Shown: positions 1-6,954, numbered from the stretch's first letter. The stretch: 10,631 nt of DNA from CBFGTA01 sp965651595 (GCA_965651595.1 CBFGTA010000077.1:1-10631); one strand, 5' to 3'. Numbers and translations: made by a program. The notes: generated by a model from the letters alone, not told the origin.

Positions 1-98
1 TGCTCGGCGTCGTCCGACGATGAAGAGTCTGTGTCGTCGCGAGCCGGGGCGCCTTTCGCCGGTTCATCACCTGAGACCGACTGGTCAGATCTAGCCAC
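1..98 (-). CDS. Partial CDS, Ser/Asp-rich N-terminus, unknown product
   Basis: Not recognised. A minus-strand frame opens with GTG at 98-96 and stays open to the window edge, giving 32 residues; the rest lies outside. The start overlaps the TAG stop of the upstream PH-domain gene, and a GAGGTG Shine-Dalgarno (106-111) sits 7 bases ahead of it, so translational coupling is likely. The visible peptide is hydrophilic, rich in Asp, Ser, Gly and Ala, with a DDTDSSSSDD run. It has no signal peptide or membrane segment and looks like a disordered N-terminal tail of a longer protein. In other actinobacteria the gene after birA/PH can be an adenylate cyclase or a purine gene, but nothing here proves that. 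An alternative ATG at about 70, in another frame, would give an Arg/Thr-rich peptide that looks less protein-like. Confidence 0.5.
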   Translation of the reverse strand, partial: MARSDQSVSGDEPAKGAPARDDTDSSSSDDAE

Positions 99-648
99 GC
101 AGCATCACCTCGGTCGGGTTGGGAGCAACCGCCAGCCCGCTTGGCGTAGAGCCGAACGCCGTACCGTGCACGGTGAGAATCTCGTGACGTCGGTCGAGCA
201 AATACTCCCTCACCTCGGCGGCCCGTCGAATCGCCGTGACAACGAGGACACCGGGCTGGCGAGCACTCGTGATGCGAATGCTGGCATATCCCAGGAACCA
301 ACCGAGCGGCCCTCGCCGCAACCGAACTTCGGCGATGTCGGCGATAGCGCAACTTCCCAACTGGGAGCGACCCGCACCACGCACCGTCACCATCCACGGG
401 TCCACGGTCGCGCGGCGACGCATCCACACCCAGAATGAGGGAACCACAGTGACAGCAACGAGCACGACGGCCACCGCGCCCACCAACCACTGACCTACAG
501 AAACCAGTTCCGGCCACGTTGCGAGCCAGACAGGCGCCATCCCCACGATCCACCCACCGGCCGCAGCGATGAGACCGGCCACAACTACCGAGCCCAACAG
601 GGATCCACTCGCTGGCCGCAGCACGACCGGCTCCTGTTCTCCGCTCAC
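91..648 (-). CDS. Two-TM membrane protein with bacterial PH domain (Rv3278c-like)
   Basis: Predicted integral membrane protein of 185 residues. A short N-terminal tail is followed by two hydrophobic segments (about residues 17-35 and 53-73), an RRR positive cluster (77-79), and then a soluble region (about 80-160) rich in beta-strand pattern that resembles bacterial PH domains, presumably cytoplasmic. The start chosen is GTG at 648 because AGGAGA (653-658) lies just upstream. An in-frame GTG at 774, which overlaps the birA stop, would add 42 residues of charged, low-hydrophobicity sequence and has no clear Shine-Dalgarno. Mycobacteria also have a small transmembrane PH protein beside birA (Rv3278c), and the context here matches. 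Its function is unknown in any organism I can name; a ligand or membrane-scaffold role is only inference. It is probably co-transcribed with birA. Confidence 0.8.
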   Translation of the reverse strand: MSGEQEPVVLRPASGSLLGSVVVAGLIAAAGGWIVGMAPVWLATWPELVSVGQWLVGAVAVVLVAVTVVPSFWVWMRRRATVDPWMVTVRGAGRSQLGSCAIADIAEVRLRRGPLGWFLGYASIRITSARQPGVLVVTAIRRAAEVREYLLDRRHEILTVHGTAFGSTPSGLAVAPNPTEVMLRG

Positions 649-652
649 GTGT

Positions 653-658
653 TCTCCT
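653..658 (-). promoter_or_regulatory. Ribosome binding site of the PH-domain gene
   Basis: AGGAGA on the minus strand, four bases before GTG at 648. This is the strongest Shine-Dalgarno match in the 122-base gap behind birA, and it decides between the two possible starts (648 and 774) in favour of 648. Confidence 0.65.
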
Positions 659-770
659 GATCCTCGATTGGCGACCTCTTCGCCCGGCGAACGTGGGCTT
701 GCCTTGCCTGTACTGACGCCGTGGGTCGGTGACAGTCTAGTGCCAGTGGGGCCAAAATGTGACCCATACC

Positions 771-1703
771 TCACCGACGCCCCGGAGACTCTCCTGAACG
801 CACATGTATAACGTCGCCGGCAGTTACGGCATGGGTCTTTCCCTCCGTGTAGACCAGAAGTTCGCCGGACGGACCGACATCCGTTGCGACTCCCCTCAAC
901 GTCGATCCGCCCGGCAGTTCAACCCGAACCGCCTGCCCGATTGTGGAGCACGTCGCTCGGTACTCGTCACTCAACGCCGACGTCACCGACCCGTGTCGGA
1001 GGATCTGTTCCCACAGAACGAGGCCAGCGTCGATCACCTCTGCGGCCACTACCGCGGACGTGAGTGGAGCCATTCCACTCGCGATCAGCGTCCCGACGCC
1101 TGACACAGGTAATTCCTCCCCCGTCAAATCCCGGTTGATCCCCATCCCAACAATGATCGCCCCTGCTTCCGCCTCGGCGAGGATTCCGGCACACTTTCCG
1201 GCGACCCCACCGGTCGGTGGATTTCCTTGAGTGGTCTGACCTCCTCCGGCAACCTCCTTCCCGACTACGTCGTTGGGCCATTTGACTGCCACACTGGCCC
1301 CATTCGCAGCAGCCGCACGAACAATTGCCAAAGACGCCAACAGGGGTATCCAGCCCCAATTCGTCGGCGGCATGCCGACCGGAGGCCGCAGAACCACTGA
1401 CATCAAGAGTGCGTCAACCCCCTGGTCGATCCAGGTACGGTCCAGTCTGCCGCGACCAGCCGTCTGTGACCGCGCAATCACCAGCGAACCGCTTGGATCG
1501 CCAGCCCGTACGCGCTGCCGCGCAAGATCATTTGTGGAGGTGGTCGAGTCCACGATGGTCGGCGCAGCGAGGTGGCGGCATCCTGGCCGCGCCGGGCACG
1601 AACATGTGGCCCCGGGAGCCAACACAGTCCACCCTCTTGCGACGAGCGCCGCGGTCAAGGATGACAGGGTCACAGGGGACGGCTGATTCGGCAGTGAAGC
1701 CAT
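771..1703 (-). CDS. birA: Biotin--[acetyl-CoA-carboxylase] ligase BirA
   Basis: Activates biotin with ATP to biotinyl-5'-AMP and transfers it to the lysine of carrier domains, here most likely Lys552 of AccA. The 310-residue protein has the ligase core: VDSTTSTND (51-59), the biotin/AMP-binding loop GRGRLDRTW (83-91), KWPND (141-145), and the catalytic-type lysine in GKCAGILAEAE (Lys170). A C-terminal SH3-like domain follows (about 260-310). There is no N-terminal helix-turn-helix, so it should be a monofunctional ligase, not a biotin repressor. Two oddities are a C-x-C-x5-C-x-H cluster at 34-44 and a Gly/Thr/Gln-rich insertion of about 17 residues between KWPND and Lys170. ATG at 1703 is chosen because it precedes the first conserved part; no good Shine-Dalgarno is present, and a -10-like hexamer suggests a leaderless mRNA. 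It diverges from accD. Confidence 0.93.
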   Translation of the reverse strand: MASLPNQPSPVTLSSLTAALVARGWTVLAPGATCSCPARPGCRHLAAPTIVDSTTSTNDLARQRVRAGDPSGSLVIARSQTAGRGRLDRTWIDQGVDALLMSVVLRPPVGMPPTNWGWIPLLASLAIVRAAAANGASVAVKWPNDVVGKEVAGGGQTTQGNPPTGGVAGKCAGILAEAEAGAIIVGMGINRDLTGEELPVSGVGTLIASGMAPLTSAVVAAEVIDAGLVLWEQILRHGSVTSALSDEYRATCSTIGQAVRVELPGGSTLRGVATDVGPSGELLVYTEGKTHAVTAGDVIHVRSGESPGRR

Positions 1704-1709
1704 CTTGCT

Positions 1710-1715
1710 AACGTA
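1710..1715 (-). promoter_or_regulatory. Possible -10 element for leaderless birA transcript
   Basis: TACGTT on the minus strand ends six bases before the A of the birA ATG. That places a transcription start at or next to the start codon. Leaderless mRNAs are common in actinobacteria, and birA lacks a Shine-Dalgarno, so the reading is consistent. The -35 position 17 bases further up (AGGCGA) does not match consensus, so this is tentative. Confidence 0.35.
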
Positions 1716-1770
1716 CCGAAGCACCGAGGCACTCGCCTCACCCCGGCGAATGAATGAGTGAGGTGCACGC

Positions 1771-3360
1771 ATGAGTGAGCAGCCCCCCGGCACACCTGAC
1801 CCCCACACCACGGCTGGCAAGCTCGCCGAACTGACTCGACGGCGCGACGAGGCGCTGCATGCCGGATCTTCCCGAGCGGTAGAGAAACAGCATTCTCGCG
1901 GCAAGAAGACCGCGCGCGAGCGAATCGAACTTCTGCTCGATGACGGATCGTTCGTCGAGCTTGACGAATTTGCTCGCCACCGCAGCCACGCCTTCGGGTT
2001 GGAAAACACCCGACCTTACGGCGACGGCGTGGTGACCGGCTACGGAACTATCGACGGACGGCCGGTCTGCGTCTTTGCTCAAGACTTCACCGTCTTCGGC
2101 GGAAGCCTCGGCGAAGTATTCGGTGAGAAAATCGTCAAGATCATGGACCTGGCACTCAAGACCGGTGTTCCGGTCATCGGCATCAACGACTCAGGCGGTG
2201 CCCGCATCCAAGAGGGTGTTGTTTCGCTCGCCAAGTACGGCGACATCTTCCTTCGCAACGTTCACGCTTCGGGCGTCATCCCGCAAATCAGTTTGATCAT
2301 GGGGCCCTGCGCTGGTGGCGCCGTCTACTCCCCTGCCATCACCGATTTCATTGTGATGGTCGACAAGACTTCCCACATGTTCATCACCGGGCCTGACGTC
2401 ATCAAGACCGTCACCGGTGAAGATGTTGGCTTTGAAGAACTCGGTGGCGCCCACGCCCACAACTCCAAGTCCGGGGTCGCCCACTACATGGGTACGGATG
2501 AGGAAGACGCCCTCGACTACGTCAAGGCGCTCTTGAGCTACTTGCCGAGCAACAACGCTTCACAACTGCCGATCTTCCCGACCGAAGTGGACCTCGAGGT
2601 CAGCGACTACGACCGCGAACTCGACACATTCATCCCCGACTCCCAGAACCAGCCGTACGACATGCACACGGTCATCAACCACGTACTCGATGACGAAGAG
2701 TTTCTCGAAGTGCAGCCCCTCTGGGCACCCAACCTCATCGTCGGATTCGGGCGCGTGGAAGGACACCCCGTCGGGGTCGTCGCCAACCAGCCAATGCAGT
2801 TCGCTGGAACCCTCGATATCGACGCCTCGGAGAAGGCCTCCCGCTTCGTACGCACCTGCGACGCTTTCAATGTTCCCGTCCTCACGTTCGTCGACGTGCC
2901 TGGATTCCTACCTGGCACAGACCAGGAATGGAACGGGATTATCCGCCGTGGGGCCAAACTCATCTACGCCTACTGCGAGGCGACAGTGCCCAAGGTCACC
3001 GTGATCACCCGCAAGGCCTACGGAGGCGCCTACGACGTGATGGGATCGAAGCACCTCGGCGGTGATGTTTCCCTGGCCTGGCCGACTGCCCAAATCGCGG
3101 TCATGGGTGCACAGGGTGCCGTGAACATCCTGTACCGCAAAGAACTCGCGGCTGCGCAGGATCCCGACGCGGAGCGGGCGCGCTTGCTCGTGGAATACGA
3201 CGACACCCTCGCCAACCCGTATCTGGCTGCGGAACGCGGCTACGTGGATGCGGTCATCATGCCCCACGAGACTCGCCGTCAGGTGATCTTGGCGTTGAGA
3301 GCCCTCCGCAATAAACGCGAGTCTCTGCCACCCAAGAAGCATGGGAATATCCCCCTATGA
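1771..3360 (+). CDS. pccB: Propionyl-CoA carboxylase beta subunit (carboxyltransferase)
   Basis: Transfers the carboxyl group from carboxybiotin on AccA to an acyl-CoA, most likely propionyl-CoA, giving (2S)-methylmalonyl-CoA in the cytoplasm. At 529 residues it has the usual length of the PccB/AccD5 family and is collinear with it. It shows two crotonase-fold carboxyltransferase domains (about 1-270 and 271-529). The oxyanion-hole glycines are visible in GPCAGGAVYSP (G182-G183) and in YGGAYDVMG (G419-A420). Asp422 in the latter matches the residue known from Streptomyces PccB to favour propionyl-CoA; acetyl-CoA-preferring paralogues carry Ile there. The C-terminus KKHGNIPL is typical. ATG at 1771 has GAGGTG (1760-1765) five bases upstream. 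It overlaps accE by ATGA and diverges from birA across 67 bases. Confidence 0.96.
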   Translation: MSEQPPGTPDPHTTAGKLAELTRRRDEALHAGSSRAVEKQHSRGKKTARERIELLLDDGSFVELDEFARHRSHAFGLENTRPYGDGVVTGYGTIDGRPVCVFAQDFTVFGGSLGEVFGEKIVKIMDLALKTGVPVIGINDSGGARIQEGVVSLAKYGDIFLRNVHASGVIPQISLIMGPCAGGAVYSPAITDFIVMVDKTSHMFITGPDVIKTVTGEDVGFEELGGAHAHNSKSGVAHYMGTDEEDALDYVKALLSYLPSNNASQLPIFPTEVDLEVSDYDRELDTFIPDSQNQPYDMHTVINHVLDDEEFLEVQPLWAPNLIVGFGRVEGHPVGVVANQPMQFAGTLDIDASEKASRFVRTCDAFNVPVLTFVDVPGFLPGTDQEWNGIIRRGAKLIYAYCEATVPKVTVITRKAYGGAYDVMGSKHLGGDVSLAWPTAQIAVMGAQGAVNILYRKELAAAQDPDAERARLLVEYDDTLANPYLAAERGYVDAVIMPHETRRQVILALRALRNKRESLPPKKHGNIPL

Positions 3361-3590
3361 GCACCAGCCCGGGTGACTCTGCCACTCCCACGATCACTGT
3401 GGTGTCCGGCTGCCCGACCGACGGCGAGATCGCGGCGTTGGTCGGCGCCCTCCTTGCCACAGGTCAGCCCACCCCGGCCCCCACTCCTTCTGAGCCTGTC
3501 GATACCTGGGCATCTCCGTCAGTCAGGCACCGGAGCCCCTTGCCCCCTCCCGGCCGCATGGCCTGGATCCAAGCAGTGCGGAACTTCTGA
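3357..3590 (+). CDS. accE: Acyl-CoA carboxylase epsilon subunit
   Basis: Small actinobacterial carboxylase accessory subunit of 77 residues, expected to bind the beta subunit and help assemble the alpha/beta holoenzyme. The match rests on the N-terminal pattern ITVVSGCPTDGEIAALVGAL (13-32), corresponding to the family's V-x-G-x-P-T-D/E-E-E-x-A-A-L helix. A Pro-rich linker follows, then the C-terminal W...R...P-P-G-x-x-x-W block (Trp50, RHRSPLPPPGRMAW). Its ATG overlaps the accD stop as ATGA, with only a weak Shine-Dalgarno, so it is probably translated by coupling. The protein is short and low in sequence constraint, so position directly behind accD is part of the evidence. Confidence 0.85.
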   Translation: MSTSPGDSATPTITVVSGCPTDGEIAALVGALLATGQPTPAPTPSEPVDTWASPSVRHRSPLPPPGRMAWIQAVRNF

Positions 3591-3596
3591 TCTGAT

Positions 3597-3625
3597 TTGG
3601 GTCGTTGATCGAGAGTAGGTACGGT
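3597..3625 (+). promoter_or_regulatory. Candidate promoter of the propeller gene
   Basis: TTGGGT (3597-3602) and TACGGT (3620-3625) are separated by 17 bases, a fair match to a housekeeping -35/-10 pair. Transcription would begin near 3632, leaving a leader of about 17 bases before ATG at 3649. This would let the propeller gene be expressed apart from accD-accE. Inferred from sequence only. Confidence 0.45.
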
Positions 3626-3648
3626 ATCCAAATGCAGCTTGGTGATTC

Positions 3649-5205
3649 ATGAGCCTGGTTGATTTGGGCGGTAGGTGGCGGTTCGTTCGATCTGCAGTGT
3701 TGTCAGTTGCTCTGGCTGCTGTCGGCATCGTTTCAAATCCAGGAGCGGCACTGGCCGATCCCCCTCGGACTCTTTCTGAAGGCATGAATGCCCCAGTTGG
3801 CGTCGCCGTCGTCGGTGGTGAGGTCTACGTAGCCAACGTCAACAGCGGCTACGTAACTGTCTACGACGCAGACTCCGGTGCCTTGTTGCGGTCGTTATCA
3901 CACGGCACGAACAATCTGGCGGGCGTTGCAGTGGCATCTGGTGAGGTCTACGTTGCCAACTGGTCGGGAGACAATGTCGAGGTGTTCGACGCCTCCACCG
4001 GCGACCCCCTACGAACCATCTCTGGCAGCATGCATGCTCCTGCGGGAGTCGCGGTGGCCGGGGGTGAGCTGTATGTCGGTAACGACTTCGGTAACAACGT
4101 AACCGTCTACGACGCTGTTGGCGGACAGTTGCTTCGGACGATTGCTGGCGACATGAGCACGCCGTACGGAGTGACAGTGGCTGATGGGCAGCTGTATGTC
4201 TCAAACTTCGACACGGACGAGGTTACCGTTTACGACCAAGTTACCGGGGCCTTGTTGCGGACCATTTCTGGCGGGATGAACAACCCCGTCGGTGTCGCAC
4301 TCGCCGGTGGACAAATGTACGTGGCCAACAGCAACAACCACAATGTGACTGTCTATGACGTCGAGACCGGCGCCCTGCAGCGCACCATCACGGGAAGGAT
4401 GAACCTTCCTTACGGATTGACACTGGCTGGCGAGCAGTTGTACGTAGCGAACTGGTTCGGCGACAACGTGACCATCTACGGTCGACCAAGTCCCCCGACC
4501 GACGTGTCAGGGATCCCAGGTGATGGTCGGGTAGCAGTGACTTGGGACGCTCCCCGGGACGACGGCGGCACCCCGATCCTTGACTACGAGGTAACGGCCT
4601 TTCCAGGTGGAGCAACCTGCAGATCGAGCGGCGACACCTCCTGCACCGTCGAAGGACTGATCAACGGAGTCGGCTACGAGTTCACGGCTACCGCGACCAA
4701 CGCGATGGGTCGCAGTAATCGGAGCTCCCCGAGCGTTCGGATTACTCCGAGACAACCGCCCCCACCGAAGGCCAAGACCGAACTGACGGTGCAGGCACGC
4801 GGAGCCCACAAGCCTCTGCTGCCATGGAGGAAGACCCGCCTAGTTCGCGCAGCAAAGGTGTCAGTCACGGCAGGCGACCCGCGGCAGATCGCAACTCCCA
4901 CCCGCGCAGGGCGCAAGAACCTGCGGGTTGCCGCGCACTGCAGCCTCTGGGGTAGCCGGCTCACGCCTGCACAATCACGAAGTGTCTGCCTCATCAAGAA
5001 AGTCAACCGGGGCAACAAAGTGAAGGTGACGGTCGTTCCCACGTGCAGTGCAGGCTTGAGAGTAAACGTGAAGATCCGGGCCAAAGCGCCGGGGGCAACG
5101 GCCACCACCTGGACGAGAGCCTGGAATGTCAAGAATGCACCACGAATCGTCTGCCACCTGGCTGGCAAGGGCTCACTGGCCACATCTGCCACGTCTGCGG
5201 TGTGA
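3649..5205 (+). CDS. Exported six-blade beta-propeller protein with FN3 domain
   Basis: Uncharacterised secreted protein of 518 residues. A signal peptide (RWRFVRS, a hydrophobic core at 15-29, and an ALA site cleaving after residue 36) is followed by six 41-residue repeats (42-278). Their consensus, PVGVAVAGGELYVAN...NVTVYD..TGALLRTISG, is of the YncE/NHL type. The sixth repeat lacks its outer strand, while the mature N-terminus begins with an equivalent RTLSEG segment, which suggests a closed six-bladed ring. A fibronectin type III domain follows (about 283-372), then PPPP and a basic domain (374-518) with four cysteines. Two more cysteines lie in the FN3, so all six could form disulfides. 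There is no LPXTG motif or C-terminal membrane anchor. The ATG has only a weak Shine-Dalgarno. Leu83 is a rare TTA codon. A binding or cell-surface role is inference; no catalytic residues are visible. Confidence 0.85.
   Translation: MSLVDLGGRWRFVRSAVLSVALAAVGIVSNPGAALADPPRTLSEGMNAPVGVAVVGGEVYVANVNSGYVTVYDADSGALLRSLSHGTNNLAGVAVASGEVYVANWSGDNVEVFDASTGDPLRTISGSMHAPAGVAVAGGELYVGNDFGNNVTVYDAVGGQLLRTIAGDMSTPYGVTVADGQLYVSNFDTDEVTVYDQVTGALLRTISGGMNNPVGVALAGGQMYVANSNNHNVTVYDVETGALQRTITGRMNLPYGLTLAGEQLYVANWFGDNVTIYGRPSPPTDVSGIPGDGRVAVTWDAPRDDGGTPILDYEVTAFPGGATCRSSGDTSCTVEGLINGVGYEFTATATNAMGRSNRSSPSVRITPRQPPPPKAKTELTVQARGAHKPLLPWRKTRLVRAAKVSVTAGDPRQIATPTRAGRKNLRVAAHCSLWGSRLTPAQSRSVCLIKKVNRGNKVKVTVVPTCSAGLRVNVKIRAKAPGATATTWTRAWNVKNAPRIVCHLAGKGSLATSATSAV
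3772..4482 (+). repeat. Six tandem 123-bp (41-residue) propeller repeats
   Basis: Degenerate in-frame tandem repeats encode the propeller blades, starting at residues 42, 83, 124, 165, 206 and 247. All units are exactly 41 residues, apart from the last, which stops after the third strand (VTIYG). At DNA level the units are diverged; short stretches such as GGTGAGGTCTACGT recur in units one and two. The constant period with no indels suggests growth by duplication of a blade unit under structural constraint. Confidence 0.85.
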
Positions 5206-5284
5206 GCCGTTCGTGCTACCCGGATGCAGGCTGTGCGGAACTCTCGACGCCCGGGCCTACTCGCGGGCCACAACGCAACCGCAC

Positions 5285-5962
5285 TTAACTAACCGGTTCC
5301 CCAACGCCCAATCTCGGTTTGCCCCACAGCGAGGTCCATTCGATTCCAAGGGTCTCGAATTGTAGTCGCAGCGTCGGCAGCGACAGTCCGATTACCGCCG
5401 ACGGGTCGCCGTGAACTCCGGCGATAAACGGGGCGGCCAGACCATCCAAAGTGAAAGCGCCTGCCACCGAGACCGCCTCCGCGGTCCGGGCATATGCTTG
5501 CCGATCAGCTAAGGAAACTTGTGCGAATCGCACTTGTACGGAGACGACCTCGGTCGATTCCTGACCGTTGTGAGCGGAGATGACGGTCTGAGCCGTATGT
5601 AAGACTCCCGTGCGGCCCATCATCGCTTCCCACCGCTGAAGCACTTCCGCCGCGCCCGACGGTTTTCCCCAGCTTCTGCCTGCAAACTCAAACAGTGAGT
5701 CGGCGCCCACGGTTAGTGTGTGACCCGCCAGGCGGTCAGGAATCAGATGCGACAGGGCGCTGGCAACATCGCGAGCCTTGGCCTCGGCCAGCACCCGCAC
5801 CTGCTGGACCACTGCGGCCCTATCGCTGGCCAGTCCAGCCTGCTTGAGAACGGTGAGCTCGTCGACGTTCGATACGTGAATCCGATGAGCAATGCCAGCC
5901 TGGCGCAGCAGTTGGGCGCGAGCCGGAGACGCCGAACCGAGAACGACCGTCCACTCGGTCAT
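5285..5962 (-). CDS. maf: Maf-family nucleoside triphosphate pyrophosphatase
   Basis: House-cleaning enzyme that hydrolyses non-canonical or excess nucleoside triphosphates (typically dTTP/UTP and modified forms) to monophosphate and pyrophosphate in the cytoplasm. The 225-residue protein shows the N-terminal LGSASPAR loop (8-15), the E-x-K-A segment (60-63), GADSLFEF with the general-base-type Asp88, SWGKP (Lys100), and GDPSAVIGLSLP (185-196). Within the family it looks most like the actinobacterial branch, with AGAFTLDGLAAPFI before the GDP motif. ATG at 5962 is chosen because it overlaps the galE stop as ATGA. A further in-frame start 21 bases upstream lies inside galE and is less likely. 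In mycobacteria maf follows accE on the same strand; here it is inverted, paired with galE, and convergent with the propeller gene. Confidence 0.92.
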   Translation of the reverse strand: MTEWTVVLGSASPARAQLLRQAGIAHRIHVSNVDELTVLKQAGLASDRAAVVQQVRVLAEAKARDVASALSHLIPDRLAGHTLTVGADSLFEFAGRSWGKPSGAAEVLQRWEAMMGRTGVLHTAQTVISAHNGQESTEVVSVQVRFAQVSLADRQAYARTAEAVSVAGAFTLDGLAAPFIAGVHGDPSAVIGLSLPTLRLQFETLGIEWTSLWGKPRLGVGEPVS

Positions 5963-6954
5963 TGAGCATCCAAAGAACGCCAACCTTGCCAGGCCGACTC
6001 AACCATCTCGCGCAATCCGTGGCGAGCCGACCAGCCGAGCTCTTGTCTGATGAGACCGGCGCTGGCCACCAGAGAAGCCGGATCCCCAGGGCGCCGATCA
6101 GTCACAATCGCCGGGACCTCATGGCCCACCACTTCACTGACGGTAGCAAGGACTTCAGACACCGAACTGCCAACTCCAGTTCCCACATTGAACGTGGCCT
6201 GGTAGGAGCCGTCACCGTGTTCGTCACACTCGATAACGGCGCGAACGTGAGCATCGGCCAGGTCGTCGACGTGGATATAGTCACGCACGCACGTCCCGTC
6301 GGGAGTGGGATAGTTGTTTCCGAAAATTCGGGCTGGCTCGCCCGCATCGATCGCCCGGAACACCAGGGGAATGAGGTTGGCAACGCTGGTGTCAGCGAGG
6401 TGCTCCTGTCCGGCTCCGGCCACGTTGAAGTAGCGCAGCAGCACAGCGTCGAGACGCTTGCCCTGCAACTGTTGGGCTCGACTGAATGCGGCAGTGAGCC
6501 ACTCTCCGGCCAGCTTCGTGTGTCCATAGGGCGATTCTGGAACGGTTGGGTCCGACTCGGTAATTGGACCGGCGAGATCGGGCTGCCCGTAGACGGCCGC
6601 GGAAGAGGAAAACACTACGCTGCGCACGGTTGACTCCGCGCAAGCCTTGTACAGCTCGGTAAGGGCAGTTACATTGGATGCGTAGTAGTCGAGCGGTTGT
6701 TGGACACTCTCGGCTACGGCCTTCTTCGCCGCCAAATGAATGACACCGTCGCACCCGAAGTCCTGCAGAACCTCTGTCACCAGTTGGCTGTCGCCGACAT
6801 CACCTTCGACGAGCGGAACCGCTGGGTCGAGCCGCATTCGGACACCGGTCGACAGGTCATCCAGAATCACCACCGACACGCCTGCTGCCCGCATGCGATC
6901 AGCCACATGCGAACCGATGTAGCCGGCTCCTCCCGTCAGCAGCCAAGTGCTCAT
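5959..6954 (-). CDS. galE: UDP-glucose 4-epimerase GalE
   Basis: Interconverts UDP-glucose and UDP-galactose (or the N-acetyl forms) with bound NAD, feeding galactose use and surface polysaccharide synthesis. It is an extended short-chain dehydrogenase of 331 residues, close to the usual length. Visible motifs are the NAD-binding TGGAGYIGSH (7-16), HLAAKKAV (73-80), the catalytic region SSSAAVYG (116-123), the catalytic pair Tyr143-x3-Lys147 in SPYGHTKLAG, LRYFNVAGA, and VRDYIHVDDLADAH. ATG at 6954 has AGGGAG (6960-6965) five bases upstream. The stop overlaps the maf start (ATGA), so the two should be translated together. It is transcribed away from accA across a 284-base region. Other nucleotide-sugar epimerases share this fold, but the K-K after HLAA and the YFNVAGA block support GalE. 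Confidence 0.93.
   Translation of the reverse strand: MSTWLLTGGAGYIGSHVADRMRAAGVSVVILDDLSTGVRMRLDPAVPLVEGDVGDSQLVTEVLQDFGCDGVIHLAAKKAVAESVQQPLDYYASNVTALTELYKACAESTVRSVVFSSSAAVYGQPDLAGPITESDPTVPESPYGHTKLAGEWLTAAFSRAQQLQGKRLDAVLLRYFNVAGAGQEHLADTSVANLIPLVFRAIDAGEPARIFGNNYPTPDGTCVRDYIHVDDLADAHVRAVIECDEHGDGSYQATFNVGTGVGSSVSEVLATVSEVVGHEVPAIVTDRRPGDPASLVASAGLIRQELGWSARHGLREMVESAWQGWRSLDAQ

Noticed and set aside
730..760. TAGACT-type -10 upstream of the PH-domain gene
   Set aside because: A TAGACT-like hexamer occurs on the minus strand, but no matching -35 lies at 16-18 bases and the gene is likely read from birA.
1273..1711. Overlapping plus-strand open frames of 128-137 residues opposite birA
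   Set aside because: They lie antisense to well-supported BirA motifs, overlap each other in two frames, have no Shine-Dalgarno and no protein-like features; typical of GC-rich antisense frames.
1704..2009. N-terminal extension of birA by 102 codons into the divergent accD gene
   Set aside because: The extra stretch is antisense to accD coding sequence, Ser/Arg-rich without ligase motifs, and would overlap the accD promoter and start.
3772..4482. Tandem repeat as a CRISPR array or satellite
   Set aside because: The period is 123 bp, in frame, diverged at DNA level and encodes conserved propeller strands; there are no constant short repeats with unique spacers.
3649..5205. Propeller gene as a clearly foreign gene by base composition
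   Set aside because: GC in a sampled repeat line is about 63%, like its neighbours. One TTA codon and a somewhat AT-richer leader are not enough to claim transfer.
5249..5268. GCCCG-N10-CGGGC hairpin between the propeller and maf genes as a terminator
   Set aside because: Five-base stem with a ten-base loop and no T-run on either strand; common by chance at this GC content.
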